Assembly: GCF_030272615.1 (NCBI RefSeq)
Contig: NC_081409.1
Coordinates: forward strand, 618,931,255 to 618,995,254
DNA from: Cryptomeria japonica
Taxonomy: Eukaryota > Streptophyta > Pinopsida > Cupressales > Cupressaceae
DNA length: 64,000 nt
Reading direction: 5' to 3'
The position numbers were made by a program, and so were the translations under genes. Below the pieces are notes generated by a model. It was not told the DNA's origin. It saw only the letters and a list, made by a program, of their open reading frames with translations, and searched no databases. Below are positions 37,150-47,730 of this stretch, one piece after another (within the stretch, counting starts at the first letter, position 1; every line of letters begins with the position of its first letter).

Positions 37150-37445
37150 CACCGCACGATGGCATCCACCTTCGGTGGCATCCATCGTCGGTGTCCACCG
37201 TACGGTGTTACCACCGTCGGTGGTCACCATTGGTGTTACCACCGTCGGTGGTCACCATCGATGTTACCACCGTTGGTGGCCCACCGCACGGTGGTCACCA
37301 TCAGTGTTACCACCGCACGGTGGTCACCGTCAGTGTTGCCACCGCCGGGGTGGCCCACCACACGGTGGTCACCATCGGTGTTACCACCGCACGGTGGTCA
37401 CCATCGGTGTTACCACTGCACGGTGGTCACCGCTGTACGGTGGTC
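37150..37445. repeat. GC-rich minisatellite, about 29-30 bp unit
   Basis: About nine to ten units of GGTGTTACCACCGCACGG-like sequence followed by TGGTCACCATC. Each unit holds the inverted repeat CCACCG-N2-CGGTGG. The 213-codon plus-strand frame 36854-37495 and the others around it are products of this repeat. Confidence 0.85.
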
Positions 37446-37773
37446 CATTCCTTTTTTATAATTTAAAAAAAAAAAATTTATATATAATTTTTTGACTGTA
37501 TGGTTGTTGTCGTACCACCATACGATTTTTTCATTTTTATAAATTTTTGACTGTACGGTTGCCTATCATACGACCGTACATTTTTTTTTTCTCTCATCTC
37601 CTAATTTAGTTATCTTAGAGAGTTGTCTACTTGGGTCCCCTATCTCTGGGATTGCCCTTCATCCTTCTTGGTTTCCCTCGCCCAAGAGTCACCTATTGTG
37701 GTCCTGTGCCTCTTGAGTCACTTGCCTGGCCTCTCAAGTCCCCTTCCATCCTCTCAGGTGTCCATCTAGGCTC

Positions 37774-37971
37774 TCAGGTGTTCGTCCTGCCTCTCAGGTT
37801 CCCTGCATGCTTCACGTGGTAGGGTTTCAATTTGGGCCCGTTGGTGGCCAATCTATTTTCAATAGCCATCCGAAGACCTGGAACCACAATTTCTATAGGG
37901 ACCACAGTCTCCTTCCCGTACATAAGAAGAAGAAGGATAATAAAGATTTTGAAGGTTGCGGCCTTCCACAC
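37774..37971 (-). pseudogene. G2 integrase C-terminal scrap
   Basis: MYGKETVVPIEIVVPGLRMA resembles the YGKEAVLPIE segment that follows the integrase core in Tat/Athila Gypsy elements. The preceding sequence is unrelated to integrase, which marks a deletion joining protease-side sequence to the integrase end. Confidence 0.65.
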
Positions 37972-38460
37972 AGGATTCCAATCATTTCCAACACTCTTTG
38001 GATTATTTACGTCACCAGGGTTTGTGGCGTCTCCCTTCCAATATTCTCTTTATTTTGGCAGGTACACCTCTGTTGGTTGCTTTGGTTCCTCTACTTCAAG
38101 CGTGTAGCTTTGGAACATTTCGTAATCCTCCATTTGCCACTGGAAGATCCCGTTAAGTGAGCATACCTCCAATTAGAGCACCCCTTCAATGTTTGTCTCC
38201 ATCGCATTCTTTCCCTTGCTTTCATCAGGACCCCCTTCCCCTTTATTAGAGTCCTCTAAGTCTGAGTTGGAAGAGGTGAGCTCTTCGCCAACATCTTGGG
38301 GGTGTAGGTCAATGGTATATTTCTGCCCTCCCTTCTCCATGGAAAGTGTATTTTTCTTCTAGTTGTGGTTTACCCTCGTGTTGATCAACCACGCTCTCCC
38401 CAGGATGGCGTCATAGCCTTTCTTCTTCAAGGGAATAACCACAAAATCTAACAAGAATGG

Positions 38461-38736
38461 TTATGTACCAATTATCACTTGTTGGGCCATCAACAGGCCA
38501 GGTGGCTTAATGTCGTGTTGGTCCGCTCCCACTAGGTTGAATGTGGGTGGCCATAGGGTGGGCTTCCCTAGCCGCTTCCATGTTTCTTCTGGTAGTACAT
38601 TCACCCCAGATCCCCTGTCCACAATGGTGTCCTTCAGAATGGTCCCACGGATACCCATTTCTACCATAGCTGGGTGTCTACCATTGCTCAAGGCTAGTAA
38701 CATCGGGTCAGTCGAAGGGTTGACGGAAACCTCCAC
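38461..38736 (-). pseudogene. G2 aspartic protease
   Basis: Minus-strand HPAMVEMGIRGTILKDTIVDRGSGVN, then LPEETWKRLGKPTLWPP. The active-site triad reads D-R-G where D-S-G, D-T-G or D-G-G would be usual, so activity is doubtful. It lies directly after the 13-residue repeat and in a different frame from gag. Confidence 0.75.
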
Positions 38737-38911
38737 TTGTGGTGTACTCTTCGAAGCGGTGGTGGGAACCCCTACCTGTGGTGCACTCGACGATGTGGTG
38801 GTGGGAACCCCTACCTGTGGTGCACTTGATGATGCAGTGGTGGGAATCCCTACCTATGGTGGACTCGATGATGCGGTGGTGGGAACTCCTACCTATGGTG
38901 TACTCGATAAT
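38717..38911 (-). repeat. 39-bp tandem repeat encoding a 13-residue repeat in G2
   Basis: Five units (38717-38755, 38756-38794, 38795-38833, 38834-38872, 38873-38911) read on the minus strand in the protease frame as SSSAPQVGVPTTA variants. All units keep the length of 39 bp. It forms a Ser/Pro/Thr-rich linker just before the protease. Confidence 0.85.
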
Positions 38912-39134
38912 GCGGTGCTTTGCACATTGGTGAGGATGGCAGTCCTCAATTGTGGCATAGAGTCTAGAAGGTCTTTTACCTTTATCGGCACCTCTATCTG
39001 CAAGATTTTCCCAATGATGTACTCGCCACCTCGTTGTCCCATCGTTCAGTCGTCATCTCATGTTCAATATTGGCCTTTGCCTCCCATAATCTCTCCTTCT
39101 CCGTATGGGGGTCGGGATAAGTGGCTTTTTTCGT

Positions 39135-40784
39135 CTAGGTGTAGGTGATCACCAGTACTTCTTTCTCACCAGTCTTCTCAGCCTTCTCAATGTTGAGGAG
39201 ATTAACCCCTTCCTGTGGGAAATTTGCATCCTCATGGTCGCCTGGCCCACACCAACGGGAGAGGTGATGAGGGGTGGCTTCCTTCATGCAATCACAGGCG
39301 AAGTGCCCCCACTGATGATAGGCCCTACATTGGATAATTGGCCAGCCCTTGGTGTTATACTGGATATGGCTTCCGTTATTGGTATTGTTGCTATTCCTTC
39401 TGCCGCTGTGTTTGTTGTCCCGGTATCCTCCAGATGATGCCATTGTGTTAGTATGTTGGCCAGTATCCGCTGGTGTGGATGTTGTGGCCTACTCCGTGAA
39501 CAACACCTGGTTCATTTGCATACTTCAGGTTTTCATGTTGTATGGGCACTCCTTGGTGGAGTGTCCTATCACTTGGCAAATCTCGCAGAATGCCTTCTTT
39601 TGGCAAGTACCCTTTGTGTGCCCTTCCTCTTTGCACTCAGTGCACCATATGTCCCATTCGTTCTGACCAGTGCTTCTCATTATTTTGAATTCCTTTCTCA
39701 TTCGCTCCATGTCTTTCTGGAGCGCTTGCACCCGTTTGCTAGCCTCGTCATCATTGCTACTTTCCTGTGAAGAGTCATCGTCCTCGGATGAGGATTTATT
39801 ACTTTTCTTCTTCTTTGATGTTTTGTGTTCGCTCTCCAGGTCCGTCGCCCTATTATAAGCATCGTCATATGATGTCGGGGGTACAATTTTCATCTTCCTC
39901 CATAGGGAGGATTTCAACCCTTCAACGAACCATCATTTCTTCAATCCATCTGTAGGTTGGCTTTCCATTTTACCCAAGAGTTCTTTCTGCCTCTGACTAT
40001 ATGCCCGTACTATCTCCCTAGTACCTTGTTTGGTATTGTATATCTCTGTTACAATTTCATTGTCATCACAGAGCAACCAAAACTCCCTTGTGAATTCCTT
40101 CTGTAGATTGGCCCACATGGCCACTTTTTGCTTGTCCACATCAGAGTACCAATCTATGGCAACTCCTCGTAATGTGGCTGGGAACTGCTGTACCTAGTCA
40201 TCCTAGTCTGTTACCCCATTGGCAGACCAAATGGTTTCACATGTACGACAGTGCTGTAAGGGGTCTTCCTTGCCCTCCCCTATGAACTTTGGCAATTTTT
40301 GTTTACTTGCCATCCCACTGCTGGGTCTCGCTCCTCTAATTCCTTGTGTGCTTGTACCTGGCAATCCTCTGCCTCCTACAACTGAACCTCCACTTGTGGG
40401 TCCTTCAGAAAAAGTTGCTGACACCGAACCAAACAATTTGCCTCCTGTACGGTACCCTTGTGCTCCCTCGGCACCTTCGGTCATACCGTCACCTTCCGGT
40501 GTCTCCCTTTGGTTGGTTGTCTCCCTCCGGTTGTCCTCTGAAATGGAAAAATTCTTTAGCAAGTCTTTGGTAGCATCGATCAGGTTTAGACTTCGCCTTG
40601 TTTGTTCCACCAACTCTTTGTGGCTTCTTACCCTATGGTGGTATTCTGGTGAACTGTAGAGTTCTCCTTCAACACCCTCCATGACTCCTTCTCGCAGCCC
40701 TACAACAGTGTAGACAGTGTAGTTCTCTTTGTCTATCTCTACCTCTGCAACCTCCATGACACCTCCTGGGTTCCCTTTGGGCAA
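39135..40784 (-). pseudogene. G2 gag
   Basis: One minus-strand frame runs from 40784 to 39135 with stops at about 40200, 39930 and 39522. Features are an N-terminal acidic part, a Gly/Ser/Pro-rich linker (about 40310-40450), then LPKFIGEGKEDPLQH, WYSDVDKQKVAMW, EFTREF and REIVRAYSQRQKELL of the retrotransposon gag core. After a Lys/Ser/Asp-rich stretch come two good CCHC knuckles (CTECKEEGHTKGTC and CEICQVIGHSTKEC, about 39560-39640) and a degenerate third near 39310-39350. Confidence 0.88.
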
Positions 40785-41200
40785 CCCCTCAGCCAGTCGT
40801 CCCTCGGCAAGCTGCCTTAGCCTACGCCTTCATTCTATCTGTTGTCTAAGATTCAACGCAGTTTGTGCCACTTCCCATTCGTCACTCTGTATCTTTTTAT
40901 TTTTGTCCTTATTTAGTCTATTGGGCATAAGTCACTTCCATACACAGCAAACACACGCCATGTACACAAAAAAAACTTTTATTATTTTTATTTTTTATTT
41001 TGCCTTTCAGCCACAATTTATATCAATAGTGTGTCAGGATTATTACAAGGTTCAATTTCCCCTTCGCCTCTTGCCATCACGCTCTGCATCCCACGATGAT
41101 TGTTCCCTTTACGTGTCATCAGCCTCTGGGTAAATCTCACCGACAAGTAGGCCCGTTGTGTCCGTGCGCCATCCGTGTCTTCTGTTCCCGAGTTCATCTA

Positions 41201-41213
41201 GGCAATGGCACCA
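41201..41213 (-). other. G2 primer-binding site
   Basis: Minus-strand TGGTGCCATTGCC lies two bases from the 5' LTR. It fits the tRNA-Asp-type site TGGCGCCGTTGCC of Tat/Athila elements with two transitions. Confidence 0.75.
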
Positions 41214-41215
41214 AA

Positions 41216-41535
41216 TGTTTGCCCTCTCGGGTAAATGGTTAAATGCAAAAAGTAAATGCACAGAACATAATGGAAATATATTAAATAACTAGCCTCTATA
41301 TTAATTCCACAGTCCATGTACAATAAGTGCTTATAACATTACATCTGACATGACTAACATGATCATACTTCGAAGAAAAGGTACACAATATATAATACCC
41401 GAAGGGGTGCGACACAACCGTCACGAATCCAACTACCTACCCATCGGCTAACTAACTGACTACCGTAACTCATTATTACTGATGACAACATAAACATAAT
41501 ATAACAACATAACATAATGATTATTCCCAGCAACA
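41216..41535 (-). repeat. G2 5' LTR (320 bp)
   Basis: It pairs with 35658-35977. Confidence 0.95.
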
Positions 41536-43335
41536 ACAGTCGAAGAGTGATGGGTTTGTCACTTAGACAAATGAGTCTGCCACCTTGACAAACTTGTTGA
41601 GAGGATAACCACTCAGACAAAGAAGAACACAAGTGAGTTTTCAATCACAAACAAGGAGTTGCTAGGATGTAGATGAAGGGTAGTGTCACCACAGGTGCAT
41701 AACAATTGAATAATGATGGCATGAATTCATACAGGGTATCACCGATGTGTAAGCAAGAGAGTTATCTATTGATAAACATATCTACCAGTATTTGCAGTAG
41801 AGAAAGTTGATATACTATGTCAACCAGTGAGAAACCAAATAGGCAAAGGTGAAAGGCTCTCACCTAATGAAGAGAAGTGTATACATGATGGTTAACCGAC
41901 AAAGTGAGAGATACCGATAGGGTTAGAGAACCGGCAAAAAAGAAGGACCAGTTGTGTGATGTTGGTCGGTGACCAAGTCTAGCCGACACAAAGGTCTTTG
42001 CTGAGATGCATATTGACAAAGAAACCACATGGACTTGGAGTGGCATGCATGCATAGGTCAGTGAAGTGTGTCAATGAGGTAGTTGGCAGTAGGTCAACAT
42101 TAATGTCAACTACATATTTCATGGATCAGTTGTAGAGGGTTTGCGGCTCGAAGAATATTGAAGGAGAAGATTGGTGAGTTGATCAAGGTAGGATGATTCG
42201 ATCTTTGTGCTCACTTGTCAAAGGAAACAACTGAGACATTTATGGTGTTTGACAAAAGAAGGTCAACATACAGAGCCATGGTTGCTAAAAATAGAAGGCA
42301 TGTACTAGAAGGCACAAAAAAGGTTGTGTTATGCAGGCAACCATATCTGAGACCTGATCTGATAAGATTTCATTGGATCTGATACACCAAATTGGTCGAT
42401 GAGAAAAGCATAAGGCGCCAAGTTCAAACTCATGTTTTGGTGAGAAAGATTGGCTATAAGTATGTAGACTGAAGGCCAGATTAGAAGATGATGCATGTAA
42501 AATTAATGCCGATGAAGTGAGGGGATACTGGATAGAATGTGTGTGTGCCTCTGTGAGTGAAGAAATTAGTATGATTCATAGTGGCAAAATTTGAAGTGGC
42601 TGTGTGTTGAAGGAGAAACTAGTAAGGTGGGTGTGTGAATCGGCATAGAACAAACCAACAGAGTGTGGAAGAACATAAAGGAGTTCATAACAGTACAAGT
42701 GTGTAGAGTGAGTATCAAAAGAGAGCCAACCAAATAGAATTAGAGAAGAAGAAGGAGAAGAGACAAAGAGAACAGGGAACTAGTAACTAGTTGAAGAGGC
42801 AGGCAACTGGTAGAGTCTAAACCAATAAGGCAACATCAATAAAAGAATAGGAGAAGAGAGAGGGTAACAAAGGAGATCTAACACGATAGAGTTTGAGTAG
42901 TAGAAGATAAAATTAGATAGAGCAGAGAACCGGTAAGGCAGAGGAGAAGCAATACCGATAAGACTCATTTGTAATAGGACTACTACTTTTGTAATTGATT
43001 ATGTTCATTGAAGATCACTAAGTTGGAGCTCGGTGTAGGGGTTGGTGTCCTAAACATTGTAATCAGATCTTTATTTTGAGTTTCGATTGGAGCAGTAAAC
43101 TCCACCTGCATTTCTCATTGAGGTTTTTCCCATCTTGGGTTTTTCTCGTATATACTAGTGTTATGTGATGAGCCCTTGTGTGTGATTGTATTATGTAATC
43201 TCTCTTTATCCTACCAGTAGGTTAACTTAGCTTTAGAATGTTAACTGGTAATCATTCTTAGTGTTAGCAAGGGTAGAAATTAGAAACCACTAATTCAGCC
43301 CCCCCTCTCAGTGGAATATTGTGTACAACACTATC

Positions 43336-44454
43336 TCCTATGTGTCATGATTGTCGGTGTCCACCTCTGCTTAGGCCACTATGTTGGTTTAGACTCACTC
43401 ACTGACCAACATACATTCGAGTTCATCTATCAGTTCATTAACGCTATCGGTTATACCCTAACCGGTCAACCTTCAAGCCTACACTATGTTGTTCTGCCAG
43501 TGGAACACGTTCACCAGTCACCAACCTTGCCAAAGCACAACATGCTCATCTTCATCAGATAAGAGATCTTCACTTGTCACATTGTCATCTTTACCAATTG
43601 ACATGCTTACTGATAACCACCTCGATGACACCATGTCATCAATCTTCCACTATCTCCATCTATATTCCGGTTGCACTCTCTATCTGTAGCTACTCAACCT
43701 TGCCTTCTTCTTCATCAGCCCAGACATCATCTCAACCAGTTTGTCAACATGAGAAACCCATCACTTCTTTACTCTTCCTTCTCTGTCCCGGTGGCACAAC
43801 ATGCCAACTCTTGATGATCTGATGCACATCTCTTATTTCATGCACCTAAGGCATTCTTGTGTTTCACTGGTTGATCCGGAGTGAGCCTTCAATTATCTAC
43901 CTTTAATATCTCTCACTTATCCCAGAGCATTATCACTTATTGGTGGGAATGAATCCATGTCATCTACTTTCGGCATTGCAGCAATATGCCTTACCTAAAA
44001 TTGAGCAGATACATCTTCAATCAGGCACACATGATCTAGTTGGGCACACTCATCGTCAGTCATATCATCAACCTGTGACATCATCTTCATCTGGTGGGAG
44101 TCCTGTTGATTGACATCCAACTGCATGTTAGTTCTGCACTTCTTCATTAGCTCACCCTACTTGCTCACTGGTCATATGCATACTGGTTTGCAACAAGACA
44201 CTGCCAACATATCACTTACTAGTCATTATACCATATCGGTCTCCAATACTTATGTATTCAACACAAGCCAACACTAACTTGTGTACCGATGATTCAAATT
44301 ACCACAATGTAGGTTGACATCCTCTTCCTAATCGATGACAAGCTATACTGGTAACCTACTATAAAAGTTGACATCAATGACAGCTATACCAACAATCTCT
44401 CATACTAGTTGCCATGCTATACTGGTTGACATCAATGGCAACACAATGCCAACA
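43336..44454 (-). repeat. Element A 3' LTR, part 2
   Basis: It resumes the LTR after the solo LTR and matches the segment of the 5' LTR from about 49120 on. On the minus strand the LTR starts TGTTGGCATTGTG at 44454. Short open frames here are shadows. Confidence 0.85.
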
Positions 44455-44468
44455 ATCTCCCCTTTTGG
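44455..44468 (-). other. Element A polypurine tract
   Basis: Minus-strand CCAAAAGGGGAGAT adjoins the 3' LTR start. Confidence 0.8.
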
Positions 44469-46000
44469 AATTGATGTCAACACATGTAGTATCTGACATA
44501 CTAAAAACTTTCTCTCCCCCTTTGACAACAATGGCAAAGGGCACTGACAGAGTTTCTCTCCCTTTTCTCTACCATTTGCTTCTCCTCCTTTGACCATCAT
44601 ACCCTACATCATCTTAATCAATAGCACTGGAGATGGAGGGATCAGACACCAACTGACACCAATTGCTTAGCAACCAAATGTATATAAAAACTAGATACCA
44701 ATAGTATATACAAGTCTGATACCAATTGTAGGAAAAATGTGTCAATGAATTTTACTTACCAGCTGGTCAAACTGCATCATCCCCCTTTTTATATGCAAAA
44801 ATTTATTCAAACCCCAATTTACCATACCAAGTGTTGATGCAGACATTGATACCAATTTGATATCACCTGTATCCTCTCCGATACCAAATGTGTGTTCTCC
44901 CCCTTGCAGGTGACTCTCTCGGTGGTCCAATTGTGATTTCAATAAAGTACAAATTGAATAGACATTGAAGTACCTAACAAACACAGACTGATGAGTACAT
45001 CCCAAGGTCTCAATCATTCTAGTATAGCCATAGACATTTTCTCTCCCCTTGTATCCAACCTATATGATACCAATCAAAAAATATCACTGTGAACTCCCCT
45101 TGAGTCATAGATCGTAGGTCATCTTTGCCTGTCAAGTCCAAAACCGGTTCTCCAATATACACCTTATACTCGTTAAGTTGTGCATATGTGATCAACTGAT
45201 GATATTCCAACTCCATTTACATTCACCACAGCTTATGACATGATCTCATATGAACACAATGCCATACCACATCACTATCATGCCAAATATCAAGCCGGTT
45301 AGCACATAATAATGCAAGCATATATGATTTACTACCAGGACAACACATGTCATTTAGGTCTTTTCCAATATCACCTGAGACATAACTTCTTGAAACCACA
45401 CTACTGGAGCTATTGCAATAATCCTAGAACTCATTGACTTACATAACCTACAATATCGGTTAGTATCCATATCGGTTTCCTATACTGGACCAACATCTCC
45501 ATTGGAGCACCTTCCTCTAACTCTTGTTTCCTTGTAAAGTGCCCCTGATTCCCATGGCAAATTGAACTATCTACTGACACACATGATAGTAATCCATCTC
45601 TCGGAGGTAGATGTGTAGCCAAGGCAACAACTACACATACTGTCATCTAATCTTTTCCCTTATATACCGACAAACACTTGTCCTTCCATTCATCCATTTC
45701 CACTAAGGGGGTGAATAATATGGTCAATGTGTTACTCGCCCTGAGTCTTGCATCTCCTTAAGGCCTTAGGAGATATCACTTGTGTATTGAATGCACAATT
45801 CCAGTCCATGGTTCTATTCTCTTCTTCCTCCAAACCTCCTTGGTCTCACTCATCTTACCATTTTCAGTCCTTGGAGCAGGTCTTACCTTCTTCTTCTGAT
45901 TGGTCCTTGATTCAAAAACATTGCTATAGTAGCAGACCATGTTCATACCAAGCAAATGTCTTGGGGACCTTCTATCAAACTGGTTTTCCCCTCTTCTTTT
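44469..46000 (-). other. Element A internal region, 3' half: no recognisable gene
   Basis: Minus-strand frames of 60-90 codons (44742-45017, 45019-45216, 45431-45646) show no RT, RNase H or integrase motif. They may be remnants of an unknown coding part or non-coding filler. Purine tracts like those upstream of Copia LTRs occur near 44516-44522 and 44895-44902. Confidence 0.6.
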
Positions 46001-46230
46001 GGTCAAGCTATTGTAGCCAGCAACTAGAACCGGTGGACCTCTTGGTCCTGCAAGGATATTTCTCCTTTGGTTCCATGCAGGTCTTTGATGCTCATATGCT
46101 TTATACCCACTTTCAAGCTAAGCATAATTGTTATACTGGCTAAAATGTGACTGAAATATCTTCTTGCTGCATTCATGACTTCTATGGCCAAAACCACTAC
46201 ATCTCTTACATACAACATTATTATATCTAG
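46001..46230 (-). pseudogene. Element A nucleocapsid zinc knuckle region
   Basis: On the minus strand at 46169-46210 the sequence CKRCSGFGHRSHEC is an exact C-x2-C-x4-H-x4-C knuckle. The flanking frame is broken, and an RKKVRPAPR-type basic stretch follows nearby. It marks the end of a Gag protein. Confidence 0.75.
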
Positions 46231-47395
46231 GATAAAACTTGGTCTATTCCTAGACCTCTTTTTGTATTCATCTGCCTTATGGTCATAATATTTGCATACA
46301 AATCAGTAACCGAAGAAAGGGGGCTCATAACTTACAAATTTATTATGCCATGCATGAGGAGATCTTACCGGTTTTGCATCTCCACTTCTGCTTCTTTGGG
46401 GATGGATATTGGATTGTCCACTCTCTACAATTCTTCCATCTGATCCCATCTTCTTCCACACTTGTCTTCTACTGCTAGGATTTCTTCTATGTTATCTTCT
46501 CAAGTTCTTACCTTCGGTGAAGCTACCTTCTATCAACTTTCCTTTTCCTTTAGGATCAACATGGTTTCTCCTTGCTACATTGGTCTTCATCTTTAGGCTC
46601 ATGTCCTCATTGGTTGTAGTTAGATCAACCTTCTTCCTGGGAACATTCCTAACTATGAAGGTTTGATACTTGTTGTTTCCATTTGAGGAAACAAACTGAA
46701 TGTCTTTGTGAGAGAAATTCTTGTTGGTAGAGCAATCATCAGCATCACATCCTAAACCTCTAGTATCCTTGGAGTGTTATTGTTTCTTCAACATTTTGTC
46801 TAGGGCATAACTACTGCCATCAATTTGAATCCTCACCTTAAGCTCAAACTGACATTTCTCAAGGTCATTTTAGAGATTCTCCATTCCCTTATTAGAGTCT
46901 GACATTCTTTGTCCCTGGCCTCTATCTCAGACACTCGATCTTTTCACCTGCACTTCTAGGTGTCTTCAAGTTGAGTCTTCAAATCTGAGAAACATTCCCT
47001 TGATTCTGCAAGACATTTGGCCAACTGGTTTTCTTCCACAACAACAACATTCTTGAACATCTTATATTAATTTCTTACTCTATTGAGCTCCTCAAGTGCA
47101 CATACGAGCTCTCCTTCAAATCTATCTCTACTTCATCTACTTCTTCATCTTCATCATCACTGCTAAACACATCTTACTGGTAGGATTGATCTTCATGATC
47201 ACTCTCAGATGTGTGCCTCTCATCTTCTATCTCTTGATCCATGAAGAGATGGGATTCCTCTTCATAATTTTTGTTGCTTCTAACAAATCTACCTTCATCT
47301 GTAGACACATTTCTCTTCTTGTCTTCACAAACTAGTTTTGGAGTGGTAGTCTCATTTCCATAGAGCTTCTTCAGTCTGTCCCATAATCTCTTTGT

Positions 47396-47641
47396 TCATT
47401 TGCATCTATCCACCTGTGATGAAACATCACTAGATAGCACAATGAGTATAGCATTCATGGCTTCAGCATTACATTCATTTCTTCTTTCTTCTCCAAGACC
47501 GGTGGGAGGACTGACTAGTCTAAAGAGACCATTGACAACTGACATCCAGACATCATACCCTAGAGAGGACATGTAGACTTCCATCCTCCAACTCCAAATA
47601 GAAAAGTTTGATCCATCAAACACCAGAATGGGGGTTGACAT
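47396..47641 (-). pseudogene. Element A gag N-terminus
   Basis: The minus-strand ATG at 47639-47641 starts MSTPILVFDGSNFSIWSWRM and continues VYMSSLGYDVWMSVVNG, the usual start of Copia Gag (compare MSTNYFRKDSPKFDGTNYG of C2). A stop near 47396 is followed by readable LWDRLKKLYGNE-like sequence. The gag continues degenerately to the knuckle near 46190. Confidence 0.82.
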
Positions 47642-47713
47642 AAAATAGACCCTTGTGTTCTTAGAAAATAGAATCTACCCAAGATGGAGAAAGCTTATCA
47701 ACCAGGAACCTAG

Positions 47714-47725
47714 GCTCTGATACCA
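47714..47725 (-). other. Element A primer-binding site
   Basis: Minus-strand TGGTATCAGAGC lies five bases inside the 5' LTR end at 47731. Confidence 0.88.
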
Positions 47726-47730
47726 ATTAT

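Larger units (their letters stand above)
35658..41535 (-). mobile_element. Gypsy G2 with 320-bp LTRs, pol deleted
   Basis: The LTRs at 35658-35977 and 41216-41535 are both 320 bp, and the TSD is a perfect ACAGT (35653-35657 and 41536-41540). Minus-strand order is gag, three knuckle-like motifs, a 13-residue tandem repeat, protease, then an integrase C-terminal scrap; RT, RNase H and the integrase core are absent. The primer site resembles that of Tat/Athila-type elements (tRNA-Asp). About 15 LTR differences were counted and all were transitions. Confidence 0.93.
34983..43330 (+). mobile_element. Solo LTR of the A family, split by G2
   Basis: It starts TGTTGGCATTG and ends ACAACA, with TSD CTGTC (34978-34982) and CTATC (43331-43335), one transition apart. 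Without G2 it is about 2.46 kb, the size of one A LTR, and has no internal region or second LTR. This is the expected product of LTR-LTR recombination. The hairpin block is at 43118-43147 and the C-rich run is near 43299-43306. Confidence 0.85.

Noticed and set aside
36854-37495. 213-codon plus-strand frame plus two overlapping His/Pro/Thr-rich frames
   Set aside because: All are produced by the 30-bp GC-rich minisatellite, whose unit length keeps several frames open.
38510-39148. 212-codon plus-strand frame with a repeated Val-Gly-Thr-Pro segment
   Set aside because: It is antisense to the G2 protease region, where the minus strand has recognisable protease and gag sequence; the repeat is the 39-bp array.
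40219-41133. Plus-strand frames of 75-146 codons
   Set aside because: They are antisense to the G2 gag, which has recognisable gag core and zinc knuckles on the minus strand.
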